64,000 nucleotides of DNA, taken from positions 1,860,001-1,924,000 of the forward strand of contig NZ_CP042412.1 in the NCBI RefSeq assembly GCF_007954505.1. Direction: 5' to 3'. Below are positions 1 through 8,124 of this stretch, piece by piece. The notes under the pieces are model-generated. The model made no database searches. It saw only the letters and a list, made by a program, of their open reading frames with translations, and was not told the origin of the DNA. Source of the DNA: Microbacterium sp. CBA3102 (GTDB lineage: Bacteria; Actinomycetota; Actinomycetes; Actinomycetales; Microbacteriaceae). Position 1 is the first letter of the stretch. Each line of letters opens with the position of its first letter. The translations under genes and the position numbers were made by a program.

Positions 1-225
1 GCCGCCTTCAAGGAGGCTCAGGGCAAGGTCGACGACGCGGCGAAGCAGGTGTCGAACGACGAGGTCAAGCCCTCCGCCGAGGATTCCGCAGCCGCCCTGA
101 AGGGGTACGTCGACTTCCTCGACCAGGCGAGCTCCGACCCGGCGAACGTGGACGTCTCGAAGATGAGCGAGCACGTGCAGGCGCTCACCGACAGCATCAC
201 CGAGCTCTCCACGGTCTGCTCCTGA
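1..225 (+). CDS. C-terminal end of an unrecognised protein (5' end outside window)
   Basis: The frame is open from the first base and ends in TGA, giving 74 residues of a longer protein. The visible part is polar and largely helical, rich in Lys, Asp, Ala and Ser, with the single Cys next to last. The repeated AxxK/D pattern and amphipathic helices would suit the C-terminus of a secreted or lipid-anchored protein, but no family motif is visible and I assign no function. A strong hairpin follows immediately. Confidence 0.6.
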   Translation, partial: AAFKEAQGKVDDAAKQVSNDEVKPSAEDSAAALKGYVDFLDQASSDPANVDVSKMSEHVQALTDSITELSTVCS

Positions 226-232
226 CCGTCCG

Positions 233-286
233 GGCCGAGAAGGGGATCCTCACGGATACGCGTGACACCGGAGCCCCTTCTCGGCC
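233..286. terminator. Long hairpin between the first gene and the symporter gene
   Basis: A perfect 13-bp inverted repeat (arms 233-245 and 274-286) encloses 28 nt that contain a second 5-bp stem (TCACG/CGTGA, 250-254 and 261-265). There is no U-tract, so it may be a U-less actinobacterial terminator for the upstream gene. It ends 12 nt before the symporter start, so a 5'-leader role is also possible. Confidence 0.5.
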
Positions 287-298
287 ACACTGAGTTCC

Positions 299-1180
299 AT
301 GGGATCAGCGTTGACCACCATCGGACTGCCCGTCGCCCTCGGCATCATCATGCTGGGGCTCGGGCTCAGCCTCACCCTCGCCGACTTCGCGCGGGTGCTG
401 AAGCAGCCGAAGGCGGTGATCATCGCCCTGCTGTGTCAGCTGGTGCTGCTGCCGGCCATCTGCTTCGGCCTCGTCCTCGCGTTCCAGCTGCCACCGATCC
501 TCGCTGTCGGCATGATGATGCTGGCGGCGTCGCCGGGCGGGACCACGGCGAACCTCTACAGTCATCTGTTCCGCGGTGACATCGCCCTGAACATCTCGCT
601 GACCGCCGTGAACTCCGTGATCGCCGTGATCACCCTCCCGATCATCACGAACTTCGCGATCGCGTACTTCCAGCCGTTCGACGACCGACTGGGGCTGCAG
701 TGGTCGAAGGCACTGGAGGTGTTCGCGATCGTGCTGCTTCCCGTTGCTCTCGGCATGATCGTGCGACGCTTCTGGCCGAAGTTCGCCGCCGGCATGGACA
801 AGCCGGTGCGCATCGCCTCCGTCGTGATCCTGGTCGTCGTGATCGCGGGCGCCGTGGCATCGAACTGGACCCTCCTCGTCTCGAACTTCACCCAGCTCGC
901 CCTGATCACCGTGCTGTTCTGCCTGATCAGCCTCACGGTCGGCTTCTTCGTCCCGCGGATGCTCCGCGTCGGGAAGCGCCAGGCGATCGCGACGTCGTTC
1001 GAGATCGGCATCCACAACGCCACGCTGGCGATCGTGATCGCTCAGTCGGTGCTCGGATCGGTGGAGCTGAGCCTCCCCGCCGCGGTGTACGGAGTGCTGA
1101 TGTTCTTCATCGCGTTCGGCTTCGGGTTCCTGATCCGAGACCGTCACGCGGTCCCTGCCCCGGTGGCTCCCTCGCCCTGA
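299..1180 (+). CDS. Bile acid:sodium symporter family (BASS) transporter
   Basis: The 293-residue protein is almost entirely hydrophobic, with about nine to ten membrane segments, the normal size for the BASS/SBF family. It carries the family-like GGTTANLYSHLFRGD stretch near residues 80-95 and a second conserved helix pair with EIGIHNATLAIV near 238-249, the region that binds sodium and substrate in the family. Bacterial members take up organic anions (bile acids, pantoate, other carboxylates) with Na+; the substrate here cannot be told. It starts at ATG 299 without a clear Shine-Dalgarno. The next gene has its own promoter, so this is probably a single-gene unit. Confidence 0.85.
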   Translation: MGSALTTIGLPVALGIIMLGLGLSLTLADFARVLKQPKAVIIALLCQLVLLPAICFGLVLAFQLPPILAVGMMMLAASPGGTTANLYSHLFRGDIALNISLTAVNSVIAVITLPIITNFAIAYFQPFDDRLGLQWSKALEVFAIVLLPVALGMIVRRFWPKFAAGMDKPVRIASVVILVVVIAGAVASNWTLLVSNFTQLALITVLFCLISLTVGFFVPRMLRVGKRQAIATSFEIGIHNATLAIVIAQSVLGSVELSLPAAVYGVLMFFIAFGFGFLIRDRHAVPAPVAPSP

Positions 1181-1186
1181 GAGGGC

Positions 1187-1232
1187 TTGACCTCGAACGC
1201 ACGCCTGGTTTAGCATCTGATAAATCGATTTA
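1187..1232 (+). promoter_or_regulatory. Promoter and LacI-type operator of the sugar operon
   Basis: TTGACC (1187-1192) and TAGCAT (1211-1216) are separated by 18 bp, a good vegetative promoter. A perfect 12-bp palindrome, TAAATCGATTTA (1221-1232), lies just downstream over the expected start of transcription. AT-rich palindromes with a central CG are the standard LacI-family operator, and the gene that follows is a LacI repressor. The regulator therefore probably represses its own operon. Confidence 0.8.
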
Positions 1233-1274
1233 ACAGCGGCCCGAGGTGATCTGGTCGCCACACGACGGAGTGAG

Positions 1275-2405
1275 GTGAACGCGATGGGCAGAGCGCGGAT
1301 CTCTGATGTCGCCGCTGCAGCCGGCGTGTCGGTCACGACCGTGTCGCTCGTGCTGAACGATGCCGAGTCGCGCATCTCCGAGCAGACCCGCGTCCGTGTC
1401 CGTGCGGCTGCAGAGGCCGTCGGCTACGCCCCCAGTGCCGTTGCCCGAGGGCTCCGCACGCAACGCACCCGCATCGTGGGACTCCTGTCCGACCAGATCG
1501 CGACGACCCCGTTCGCAGGCCGCATGCTTGCCGGCGCACAGGACGCCGCGCGCGAGCACGATCACCTCCTGCTCTTCATCGACACCGGCGGCGACGCAGA
1601 CATCGAAGCGGATGCCCTCCGCGCCCTGGCGGCACAGCAGGTCGACGGCATGATCTACGCCTGCATGTGGCACCGCGCGGTCGATGTTCCCGCCGGGCTC
1701 CCTCGAGGCTCGGTGCTGCTCGACTGCTACCCCGAGGGTGGCGGCTTCCGCAGCGTCGTGCCCGATGACCGCGTGGGCGGTGCGGCCGCGGTGCGAGAGT
1801 TGCTCGCCGCCGGACACCGCCGCATCGCGTACCTCGACACCGACGACCCCGAGCCCATCGCCTCGCGACTGCGTCACGAGGGCTACCTCGAAGCGCTGGC
1901 CGAGGCGGGCATCGAGGTAGATCCCGCGCTCCATGTGACGGGGGAGACGTCTGCGCAGGGCGGGCGTGCGGCAACCGAGCGGTTGCTCGATCTGCCCGAG
2001 GACCAGCGTCCGACCGGCATCTTCTGCTTCAACGACCGGATGGCGATCGGCGTCTACGCCGCGGCACACCATCGCGGCCTCGAAATCCCGCGCGACCTCT
2101 CGGTCGTCGGCTACGACGATCAGCAGTTGGTCGCCGCAGAAATGGATCCACCTCTCACCACCATCGCTTTGCCCCACTACGAGATGGGTCGCTGGGCGAT
2201 GGAGGTCGCGCTCGGCGTCCGCGCGGAGGGGGATGAGGACGCCTCGCACCGAATGGACTGTCCCGTCATCCGACGGGATTCCGTGGGCCCGCCGCCGGCG
2301 CATGTCGCCAAACAGAACCGACGACGGGCTTCACACACAACCGAAGGGCCGCGCTCGGCGGCTCCCGATCAGGTGCCCGACGTGGGCGTCAGGCACCAAG
2401 AATAG
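1275..2405 (+). CDS. LacI-family transcriptional repressor
   Basis: An N-terminal helix-turn-helix (about residues 7-27, ISDVAAAAGVSVTTVSLVLN) is followed by a hinge and a periplasmic-binding-like effector domain, including FNDRMAIGVY and SVVGYDDQQ typical of LacI/GalR proteins. Start GTG 1275; ATG 1284, three codons on, is an alternative. At 376 residues it is about 35 longer than usual, owing to a basic, disordered-looking tail after the conserved core. It is the first gene of an operon with an ABC sugar importer and a GH32-like enzyme, so the inducer is probably a sugar released by that enzyme, perhaps fructose-containing (inference). Confidence 0.9.
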   Translation: MNAMGRARISDVAAAAGVSVTTVSLVLNDAESRISEQTRVRVRAAAEAVGYAPSAVARGLRTQRTRIVGLLSDQIATTPFAGRMLAGAQDAAREHDHLLLFIDTGGDADIEADALRALAAQQVDGMIYACMWHRAVDVPAGLPRGSVLLDCYPEGGGFRSVVPDDRVGGAAAVRELLAAGHRRIAYLDTDDPEPIASRLRHEGYLEALAEAGIEVDPALHVTGETSAQGGRAATERLLDLPEDQRPTGIFCFNDRMAIGVYAAAHHRGLEIPRDLSVVGYDDQQLVAAEMDPPLTTIALPHYEMGRWAMEVALGVRAEGDEDASHRMDCPVIRRDSVGPPPAHVAKQNRRRASHTTEGPRSAAPDQVPDVGVRHQE

Positions 2406-2414
2406 GAAACCACA

Positions 2415-3707
2415 ATGACGCGCAGAACGTCGCCGATCTTCGTGGCGGCCGGGTTGGTGACAGCCCTCGCCCTCACAGGATGTGGACAAGCAGGTCAAGG
2501 CAACACGACCGGAGAAGACGGTCGAACGCAGCTCACGATGTGGACGCACTCGGCGGGGAACGCCGCGGAGCTCGCCGTCTACGAGAAGATCATCACCGAT
2601 TTCAACGCCTCACAGGACGAGTACGAAGTCGTGCACGAGTCCTTCCCGCAAGGTGCCTACAACGACGCGATCGTCGCTGCGGCGGCTTCGGGAGACCTTC
2701 CCTGCCTGCTTGACCTCGATGGGCCGATCATGCCCAACTGGGCGTGGGCGGAGTACCTCCAACCGTTGGAGATCTCGACCGAGATCACCGACAAGCTCCT
2801 CCCGACGGCGGTGGGTGTGTGGGACGGTGAGATCTACTCGGCCGGCTACTGGGATGCGGCGCTGTCGATCTTCGCGCGCAAGTCGGTGCTCGATGCCAAC
2901 GGCATCCGCATCCCCTCGACGGACCAGCCGTGGACGGCCTCCGAGTTCGATGCCGCGCTGTCGACGCTGCAGGACGCCGGCTACGACACCCCCATCGACA
3001 TCGGTGCGGAAGACACCGGCGAGTGGTGGCCGTACGCATACTCCCCGCTGCTGCAGAGCTTCGGCGGCGATCTGATCGACCGCGACACGATGCTCACCGC
3101 GGACGGCGCGCTGAACGGCGACGCCGCCGTGGAGTGGGGCACCTGGTTCCAGAACCTCTTCGCCGAGGGCTACGCGAGCAACGCGGGCACGATCGGCAAC
3201 CAGGAGTTCGTCGACGATGAGGTGGCGCTCAGCTACACCGGCGTGTGGAACGCGCTGGCATCCGTCGAAGCGATCGGCGATGATCTCCTGATCCTGCCGC
3301 CGCCCGACTTCGGCAACGGCCCGAAGATCGGTGGCGGGTCGTGGCAGTGGGCGATCTCTTCGGGCTGCAACGACGCCGATGGCGCCCGGCAGTACCTCGA
3401 GTTCAGCTTCAACGACGAGTACATCACCGAGTTCGCCGACAACCAGATCGTCATCCCGGCGACGGAAGCCGCTGCGCAGGCGTCGGAGTACTTCGGCGAT
3501 GACGGTGTGCTGCGCCCGTTCGTGGAGCTGTCGCAGAAGTACGCCGTGCTGCGGCCGGAGACTCCCGCCTACGCCGTGATCTCGACCACGTTCGAGACGG
3601 CGGCGAAGAACATCATGAGCGGCGCCGACGTCACGGCGACCCTCGACCAGGCCGTCGCGGACATCGATGCCAACATCGCGTCCAACGACGGGTACGGATT
3701 CCAGTAG
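2415..3707 (+). CDS. ABC sugar transporter, extracellular solute-binding lipoprotein
   Basis: A signal peptide with lipobox LTGC (Cys23) marks a membrane-anchored lipoprotein of 430 residues, the size of family 1 (MalE-type) binding proteins. It contains MWTHSAG near the mature N-terminus and the aromatic-rich central segment typical of carbohydrate binders. It starts 10 nt after the repressor gene behind an AGGAAA ribosome site, so it is cotranscribed. It should capture an oligosaccharide outside the cell and pass it to the two permeases that follow. No ATPase gene is in the operon; such importers commonly share a housekeeping MsmK/MsiK-type ATPase. Confidence 0.9.
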   Translation: MTRRTSPIFVAAGLVTALALTGCGQAGQGNTTGEDGRTQLTMWTHSAGNAAELAVYEKIITDFNASQDEYEVVHESFPQGAYNDAIVAAAASGDLPCLLDLDGPIMPNWAWAEYLQPLEISTEITDKLLPTAVGVWDGEIYSAGYWDAALSIFARKSVLDANGIRIPSTDQPWTASEFDAALSTLQDAGYDTPIDIGAEDTGEWWPYAYSPLLQSFGGDLIDRDTMLTADGALNGDAAVEWGTWFQNLFAEGYASNAGTIGNQEFVDDEVALSYTGVWNALASVEAIGDDLLILPPPDFGNGPKIGGGSWQWAISSGCNDADGARQYLEFSFNDEYITEFADNQIVIPATEAAAQASEYFGDDGVLRPFVELSQKYAVLRPETPAYAVISTTFETAAKNIMSGADVTATLDQAVADIDANIASNDGYGFQ

Positions 3708-3721
3708 ACGGTGACGGCGGA

Positions 3722-3751
3722 GGTGGGGGCGCGGGCGACCGCGTGCCCACC
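3722..3751 (+). terminator. Hairpin between binding-protein and permease genes
   Basis: GGTGGG/CCCACC and CGCGG/CCGCG stems, separated by a small internal loop, are capped by a GCGA (GNRA) tetraloop. It lies in the 82-nt gap after the binding-protein gene. In sugar ABC operons such hairpins stabilise the binding-protein message or attenuate read-through so that binding protein exceeds permease (known role, inferred here). Confidence 0.4.
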
Positions 3752-3789
3752 CCGCCGCGCTGCTCCACCCGCTCCTGAAAGACGCATCG

Positions 3790-4731
3790 ATGACCGTCAC
3801 ACCTCCCACGGCGGGAGCCGAGACTCCTCGGCGCTCCTTCCGCTCCTTCCGCTCCAGCCGTGGACGCGAGACGTGGGCAGGGCTGGGCATGGTCGCACCG
3901 GCCGCCCTCCTGCTCACACTGTTCCTCATCGTCCCGGTGGTCCTCGCGTTCACTCTCTCCTTCACGAATGCGAGGCTCATCTCGCCGAACCCACCTCGCT
4001 TCGTCGGGGTCGACAACTTCATTCGCGCCTTCACCGCTGACCCGCTCTTCGTGCAGTCGATCGGCAACACGGCGATATTCGCGCTCATCGTCGTGCCGGT
4101 GCAGGCCGGCCTCGGCCTCGCGCTCGCGGTGCTCGTGAATCGAAAGCTCCGCGGCACGACGTTCTTCCGCGTCGTGTTCTTCATTCCCGTCGTGACCTCG
4201 ATCGTCGTCGTCTCGATCCTGTGGAAGTTCCTCTATCAGGATGACGGGCTCATCAACTCGATGATCGACGCCGTGACGTTCGGGTTGTGGAGCGGGAACG
4301 ATTGGCTCAACGACCCCTCGACGGCGCTCGGCGCGATCATCGTCATGTCGATCTGGCAGGCCGTCGGGTTCCACATGATCATCTGGCTGTCGGGGCTGCA
4401 GACGATCCCCGAAGAGCTCTACGAGGCGGCGCGCATGGATGGCGCCAGCCCGTGGCGCCAGTTCACCAACGTCACGTGGCCGGGGCTGCGCCCGACGATG
4501 GTGTTCGTGCTCGTCACCATCACGATCGCCGCCCTCGGGTTGTTCGTCCAGATCGACGTCATGACCCAGGGCGGTCCGCAGGGCGCCACCTCGACGGTCG
4601 TCTACCACGCGGTGCGCAAGGGCTTCGGTCAGCAGGAGATCGGCTACGCGGCCGCGATCTCGCTCATCTTCTTCGTGGCCGTGCTCATCATCGCGCTCAT
4701 CCAGCGTCGCATCACCCGGGAGAAGGACTGA
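3790..4731 (+). CDS. ABC sugar transporter permease (MalF/UgpA type)
   Basis: A 313-residue membrane protein with about six transmembrane helices and a basic N-terminal extension. The cytoplasmic EAA loop reads EAARMDGASPW, the contact site for the ATPase subunit in binding-protein-dependent importers. The stop overlaps the next permease start (ATGA at 4729-4733), so the two are translationally coupled and should form the heterodimeric pore. Confidence 0.92.
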   Translation: MTVTPPTAGAETPRRSFRSFRSSRGRETWAGLGMVAPAALLLTLFLIVPVVLAFTLSFTNARLISPNPPRFVGVDNFIRAFTADPLFVQSIGNTAIFALIVVPVQAGLGLALAVLVNRKLRGTTFFRVVFFIPVVTSIVVVSILWKFLYQDDGLINSMIDAVTFGLWSGNDWLNDPSTALGAIIVMSIWQAVGFHMIIWLSGLQTIPEELYEAARMDGASPWRQFTNVTWPGLRPTMVFVLVTITIAALGLFVQIDVMTQGGPQGATSTVVYHAVRKGFGQQEIGYAAAISLIFFVAVLIIALIQRRITREKD

Positions 4732-5681
4732 TGACCGCCACCGTCGACAACCACACCGAGACGGGGCGGCCGGCGTCGCGCTCCGCTCGCGCCCCGCGCA
4801 CGGCTGCTGCGGGCCGCCGATGGGGCACGGCGGCGACCTATATCGCCATGTCGGTGCTCGCCGTGATCTTCCTGTTCCCGCTCGTGTTCATGTTCGTGTC
4901 GAGCCTCAAGCCCGACGCGCAGATCCTGCAGGACCTCGACTCTCCGCTCGCCTTCCTCCCCGTCGGCGACATCAGCCTCGACAACTACTTCGGGGTCTTC
5001 GACCGGGTGCCGGTCGCGCAGTTCATGTTCAACTCGGTGCTCGTGACGGTGCTGACCGTCGGGCTCGGGCTCATCGTGAACTCGATGGCCGGTTTCGCCC
5101 TTTCGCGGCTCGCGTGGCGCGGCCGGCTCGTCGTGCTCGCCGTCATCATCGCGACCCTCATCGTGCCGTTCGAGACCATCGCGGTGCCGATGGTCTACTG
5201 GGTCGCCCAACTGCCCACACTCGTCTTCGAAGGCGGCGTGCTCAAGTACGACTTCGGCTGGTTGAACACCTACGAGGTGCAGATCGTGCCGTTCATCGCG
5301 AATGCGTTCTCCATCTTCCTGTTCACGCAGTACTTCTCCACGATCCCGAAGTCGCTCGACGAGGCTGCGCGGATCGACGGGGCGAGCTGGTTCAGGATCT
5401 ACCGCCGCATCATCGTGCCGCTGTCGGGCCCGGCATTCGCGACGGTCGCGATCCTGACCTTCCTGCCTGCATGGAACCAGTACCTGTGGCCGCTCATGGT
5501 CGTGCAGCGAGAGAACCTCCGGCCCGTCATGGTCGGCATGCAGTACTTCTTCCAACTCAACACCGCCTGGGGTGAGGTCATGGCGTACACGTCGATGATC
5601 ACGATCCCCGTGCTCATCGTCTTCCTGATCTTCCAGCGCGCCTTCGTCAGCTCGATCGCCGCGAGCGGAGTGAAGGGATGA
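4731..5681 (+). CDS. ABC sugar transporter permease (MalG/UgpE type)
   Basis: Second permease, 316 residues from the ATG that overlaps the previous stop. It has a long polar N-terminus, six membrane helices and the EAA motif DEAARIDGASWF. An open frame extends far upstream inside the first permease, but that part is not membrane-like and the coupled ATG is clearly the start. The end overlaps the glycosidase start by 4 nt, completing a lacI-binding protein-permease-permease-glycosidase operon. Confidence 0.92.
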   Translation: MTATVDNHTETGRPASRSARAPRTAAAGRRWGTAATYIAMSVLAVIFLFPLVFMFVSSLKPDAQILQDLDSPLAFLPVGDISLDNYFGVFDRVPVAQFMFNSVLVTVLTVGLGLIVNSMAGFALSRLAWRGRLVVLAVIIATLIVPFETIAVPMVYWVAQLPTLVFEGGVLKYDFGWLNTYEVQIVPFIANAFSIFLFTQYFSTIPKSLDEAARIDGASWFRIYRRIIVPLSGPAFATVAILTFLPAWNQYLWPLMVVQRENLRPVMVGMQYFFQLNTAWGEVMAYTSMITIPVLIVFLIFQRAFVSSIAASGVKG

Positions 5682-6661
5682 AAGGAAACACCGTGTTCGA
5701 TCTTCCCGACTCGTGGGTATGGGACTTCTGGTTCGCCGACGACGGCGAGCAGTACCACCTCTTCTTCCTCTACGCCTCGCGCGCGCTGCACGACCCGGAA
5801 CGGCGCCACTACCGCGCCTCGATCGGTCACGCGACCTCGCTCGACCTCGTCGAGTGGACACGGGGACCGGATGCGCTCGTGCGCGGTGACGCTCCTGCGT
5901 TCGACGACCTCGCCACCTGGACGGGTTCGACGGTGCGGCACCCGGACGGGACGTGGTTCCTCTTCTACACGGGCGCGAGCCTGAGCGACGGGGGCAAGAA
6001 CATCCAGTCGATCGGGTACGCCACCTCGTCAGACCTCGTCGAGTGGCACAAGGCACCGCATCCGGTGCTGAACGCGCAGGCCCCCTGGTACGAGACGGTC
6101 GACAGTGGCGCGTGGCACGACGAGGCCTTCCGCGACCCGTGGGTCTTCCCCGACCCCGAGGGCGACGGGTGGCACATGTACGTCACGGCGCGTGCACCTC
6201 ATGGACCCGTCGAGGGCAGGGGAGTGATCGGCCACGCGTGGTCGGCCGATCTTCGCGAGTGGGAGTTGCGTGAGCCGTTGAGCGTGCCCTCCGACGACGG
6301 GTTCGGCCAGTTGGAGGTCGTTCAGGTCGAGGTCGTCGACGGTCGCCCCGTTCTCCTGTTCTCCTGCCTGGCGGAGCACTCGATGCCGTCGCGGCGGCCG
6401 GCTGCGGGAGGCACATGGGCGGTGACCGCAGACAGTGTGCTCGGACCCTTCGACATCTCTCGCGCCGAACCCTTGACCGGTGACGACCTCTACGTGGGCA
6501 GGCTCCTGCGCCGCCGCGACGATGGGCGATGGTTGCTGTTCGCCTTCCGCAACCGTGGCGACGACGGGCACTTCGTCGGGGGGATCACCGACCCGATGCC
6601 GGTCGAATGGGTCGAGGGGCGTCTTGCTGTGCGTGAAGCCCTGGCTGGCAGGCGTTCGTAG
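5678..6661 (+). CDS. Glycoside hydrolase, GH32-like (putative intracellular fructosidase)
   Basis: The 327-residue enzyme shows a five-bladed beta-propeller pattern with repeated ATSxDLVEW blades. Candidate catalytic residues are Asp16 in WVWDFWF (place of the GH32 nucleophile WMNDP), Asp153 in FRDPW (the RDP motif), and a Glu in GFGQLEVVQ (place of the acid/base). There is no signal peptide, so it acts in the cytoplasm on what the upstream ABC importer brings in. The C-terminal beta-sandwich of classical GH32 enzymes is absent. GH43-like activity cannot be excluded, and the fructan or sucrose substrate is inferred from family and operon. Confidence 0.75.
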   Translation: MKGNTVFDLPDSWVWDFWFADDGEQYHLFFLYASRALHDPERRHYRASIGHATSLDLVEWTRGPDALVRGDAPAFDDLATWTGSTVRHPDGTWFLFYTGASLSDGGKNIQSIGYATSSDLVEWHKAPHPVLNAQAPWYETVDSGAWHDEAFRDPWVFPDPEGDGWHMYVTARAPHGPVEGRGVIGHAWSADLREWELREPLSVPSDDGFGQLEVVQVEVVDGRPVLLFSCLAEHSMPSRRPAAGGTWAVTADSVLGPFDISRAEPLTGDDLYVGRLLRRRDDGRWLLFAFRNRGDDGHFVGGITDPMPVEWVEGRLAVREALAGRRS

Positions 6662-6670
6662 ACTGGAGCG

Positions 6671-7162
6671 ATGCGACCGCTCACCGAAGCCGACGTCCGG
6701 GCATCGTTCGTCAACGCGGACGCGGAGGAGTTGCGGATCATGGAGATGCCGCACGACTTCCTGCTCGTCGATTGGGACTACCTCGACTTCTTCGCCTGGT
6801 CGGATCCGAATGCGAGCCGCCGCGGCTACGTCTTGATCCCGCTGGAGGAGACGGTCGTCGGGATCGTGCTCCGGGCCACCGAGCCCGGGCGCGGACGATC
6901 GGGGATGTGCGACATCTGCCACACGATGCAGCCCGGCAACCAGATCTCCCTGTTCTCCGCACGCCGCTCGGGTCAGGCCGGGCGGCGCGGCGATTCGGTC
7001 GGCGCCTACATGTGCGCCGACCTCTCCTGCCACGAGAACGTACGTCTCGCGCACCCGTTGGCACCGAACGAGGTCAGGGCGCCGGGGCAGGCCGACCTGC
7101 GCCTGGACGGGACACACCGCCGGATGGAGCGCTTCGTCTCGCAGGTCTGGGAGCGCAACTGA
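6671..7162 (+). CDS. FBP-type treble-clef zinc-finger protein (EF-G-binding-like)
   Basis: 163 residues ending in a treble-clef zinc finger with Cys80, Cys83, Cys115 and Cys120. The layout matches the C-terminal domain of fibronectin-binding/EF-G-binding proteins (FusB/FBP_C), which bind elongation factor G and, in staphylococci, rescue fusidate-stalled ribosomes. Actinobacterial members are uncharacterised, so resistance should not be assumed. The likely -10 TAGACT (6659-6664) overlaps the stop codon of the preceding gene and sits 6 nt before ATG, suggesting a leaderless transcript. Confidence 0.8.
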   Translation: MRPLTEADVRASFVNADAEELRIMEMPHDFLLVDWDYLDFFAWSDPNASRRGYVLIPLEETVVGIVLRATEPGRGRSGMCDICHTMQPGNQISLFSARRSGQAGRRGDSVGAYMCADLSCHENVRLAHPLAPNEVRAPGQADLRLDGTHRRMERFVSQVWERN

Positions 7163-7208
7163 TCGCGGCTACGCTGGACCCACACGTCCTGTGCTCGAAG
7201 GAGACGCC

Positions 7209-8009
7209 ATGAGTGATGCCATCCTGTTCGCCGTCGAAGAGGGGATGGCCCGGCTCACGCTGAACCGCCCCGCCCGCCTCAACGCGTTCAACGCCGACCT
7301 CGCACATGCGTGGAAGGACGCGACCGCCGAGGCGACATCGCGCGCCGATGTGAAGGCGATCCTGATCGATGCGTCCGGCCCCGCCTTCTGCGCGGGGGGC
7401 GATGTGATCGACATGGCCACGACGATGGGAGCTTCCGGCGCAGAGATCACCGCGCTCGCCGAGGTCATCAACACCGGTATCCGTTCCCTGACGGAATCGA
7501 CGGTTCCCGTGGTCGCCGCCGCGCACGGCACGACGGCGGGCGGGGGTCTCGGCATCCTGCTCTCGAGCGACTATGCGGTCGTCGGCTCGCGGTCGAAGCT
7601 CGGGAGCCTGTACGCGAACATCGGCCTGACGCCCGACCTCTCGGTGTCGGCCCAGCTCGCGCGCGCCGTCGGCCAGAGGCGCGCACTGCAGTTGGTGCTG
7701 CAGGATCGTCTGCTGCCGGCCTCGGAGGCGCTCGACTGGGGACTCGTGGCCGAGGTCGTCGAGGGGGAGGATTCCGTGGCCGAGGCCGCCCTGGTGCGGG
7801 CGCGTGGCGAGGAGATCGCCCGTTTCTGGCTGGCGGGGGCCGCCGACGCGTACGGACAGGCGAAGCGATTGGTCCGTTCCCAGCCCGAGCGCTCCTTCGC
7901 CGAGCAGTTGAGCGAGGAGGCCCGCTCGATCGGCGCAGCGCTGGAGACCCCGGACGCGCAGGCGCGGGTGGCTGCATTCGCCGCCTCGGCCGCCAAGAGA
8001 GCCGGCTGA
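7209..8009 (+). CDS. Enoyl-CoA hydratase/isomerase family protein
   Basis: A 266-residue crotonase-fold protein with the two oxyanion-hole segments FCAGGDVIDMA and GGGLGILLSSDY. The family hydrates or isomerises enoyl-CoA thioesters; the first catalytic glutamate position of true hydratases is not obvious, so isomerase or another crotonase activity is possible. ATG 7209 is chosen because GAAGGAGA lies 5-12 nt upstream; a GTG 18 nt earlier lies inside that site. It appears to be monocistronic. Confidence 0.85.
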   Translation: MSDAILFAVEEGMARLTLNRPARLNAFNADLAHAWKDATAEATSRADVKAILIDASGPAFCAGGDVIDMATTMGASGAEITALAEVINTGIRSLTESTVPVVAAAHGTTAGGGLGILLSSDYAVVGSRSKLGSLYANIGLTPDLSVSAQLARAVGQRRALQLVLQDRLLPASEALDWGLVAEVVEGEDSVAEAALVRARGEEIARFWLAGAADAYGQAKRLVRSQPERSFAEQLSEEARSIGAALETPDAQARVAAFAASAAKRAG

Positions 8010-8124
8010 CTTCTTCTGCTCCGCCCCGTGCGGACGGTGACTTTCCCCAACCCGTGCGGTGGCCGCGGTATCCGGCGGTGGGCGTGGCAGGATGAAGGCA
8101 TCGCCGCTCGACGAGAGGATCGCC

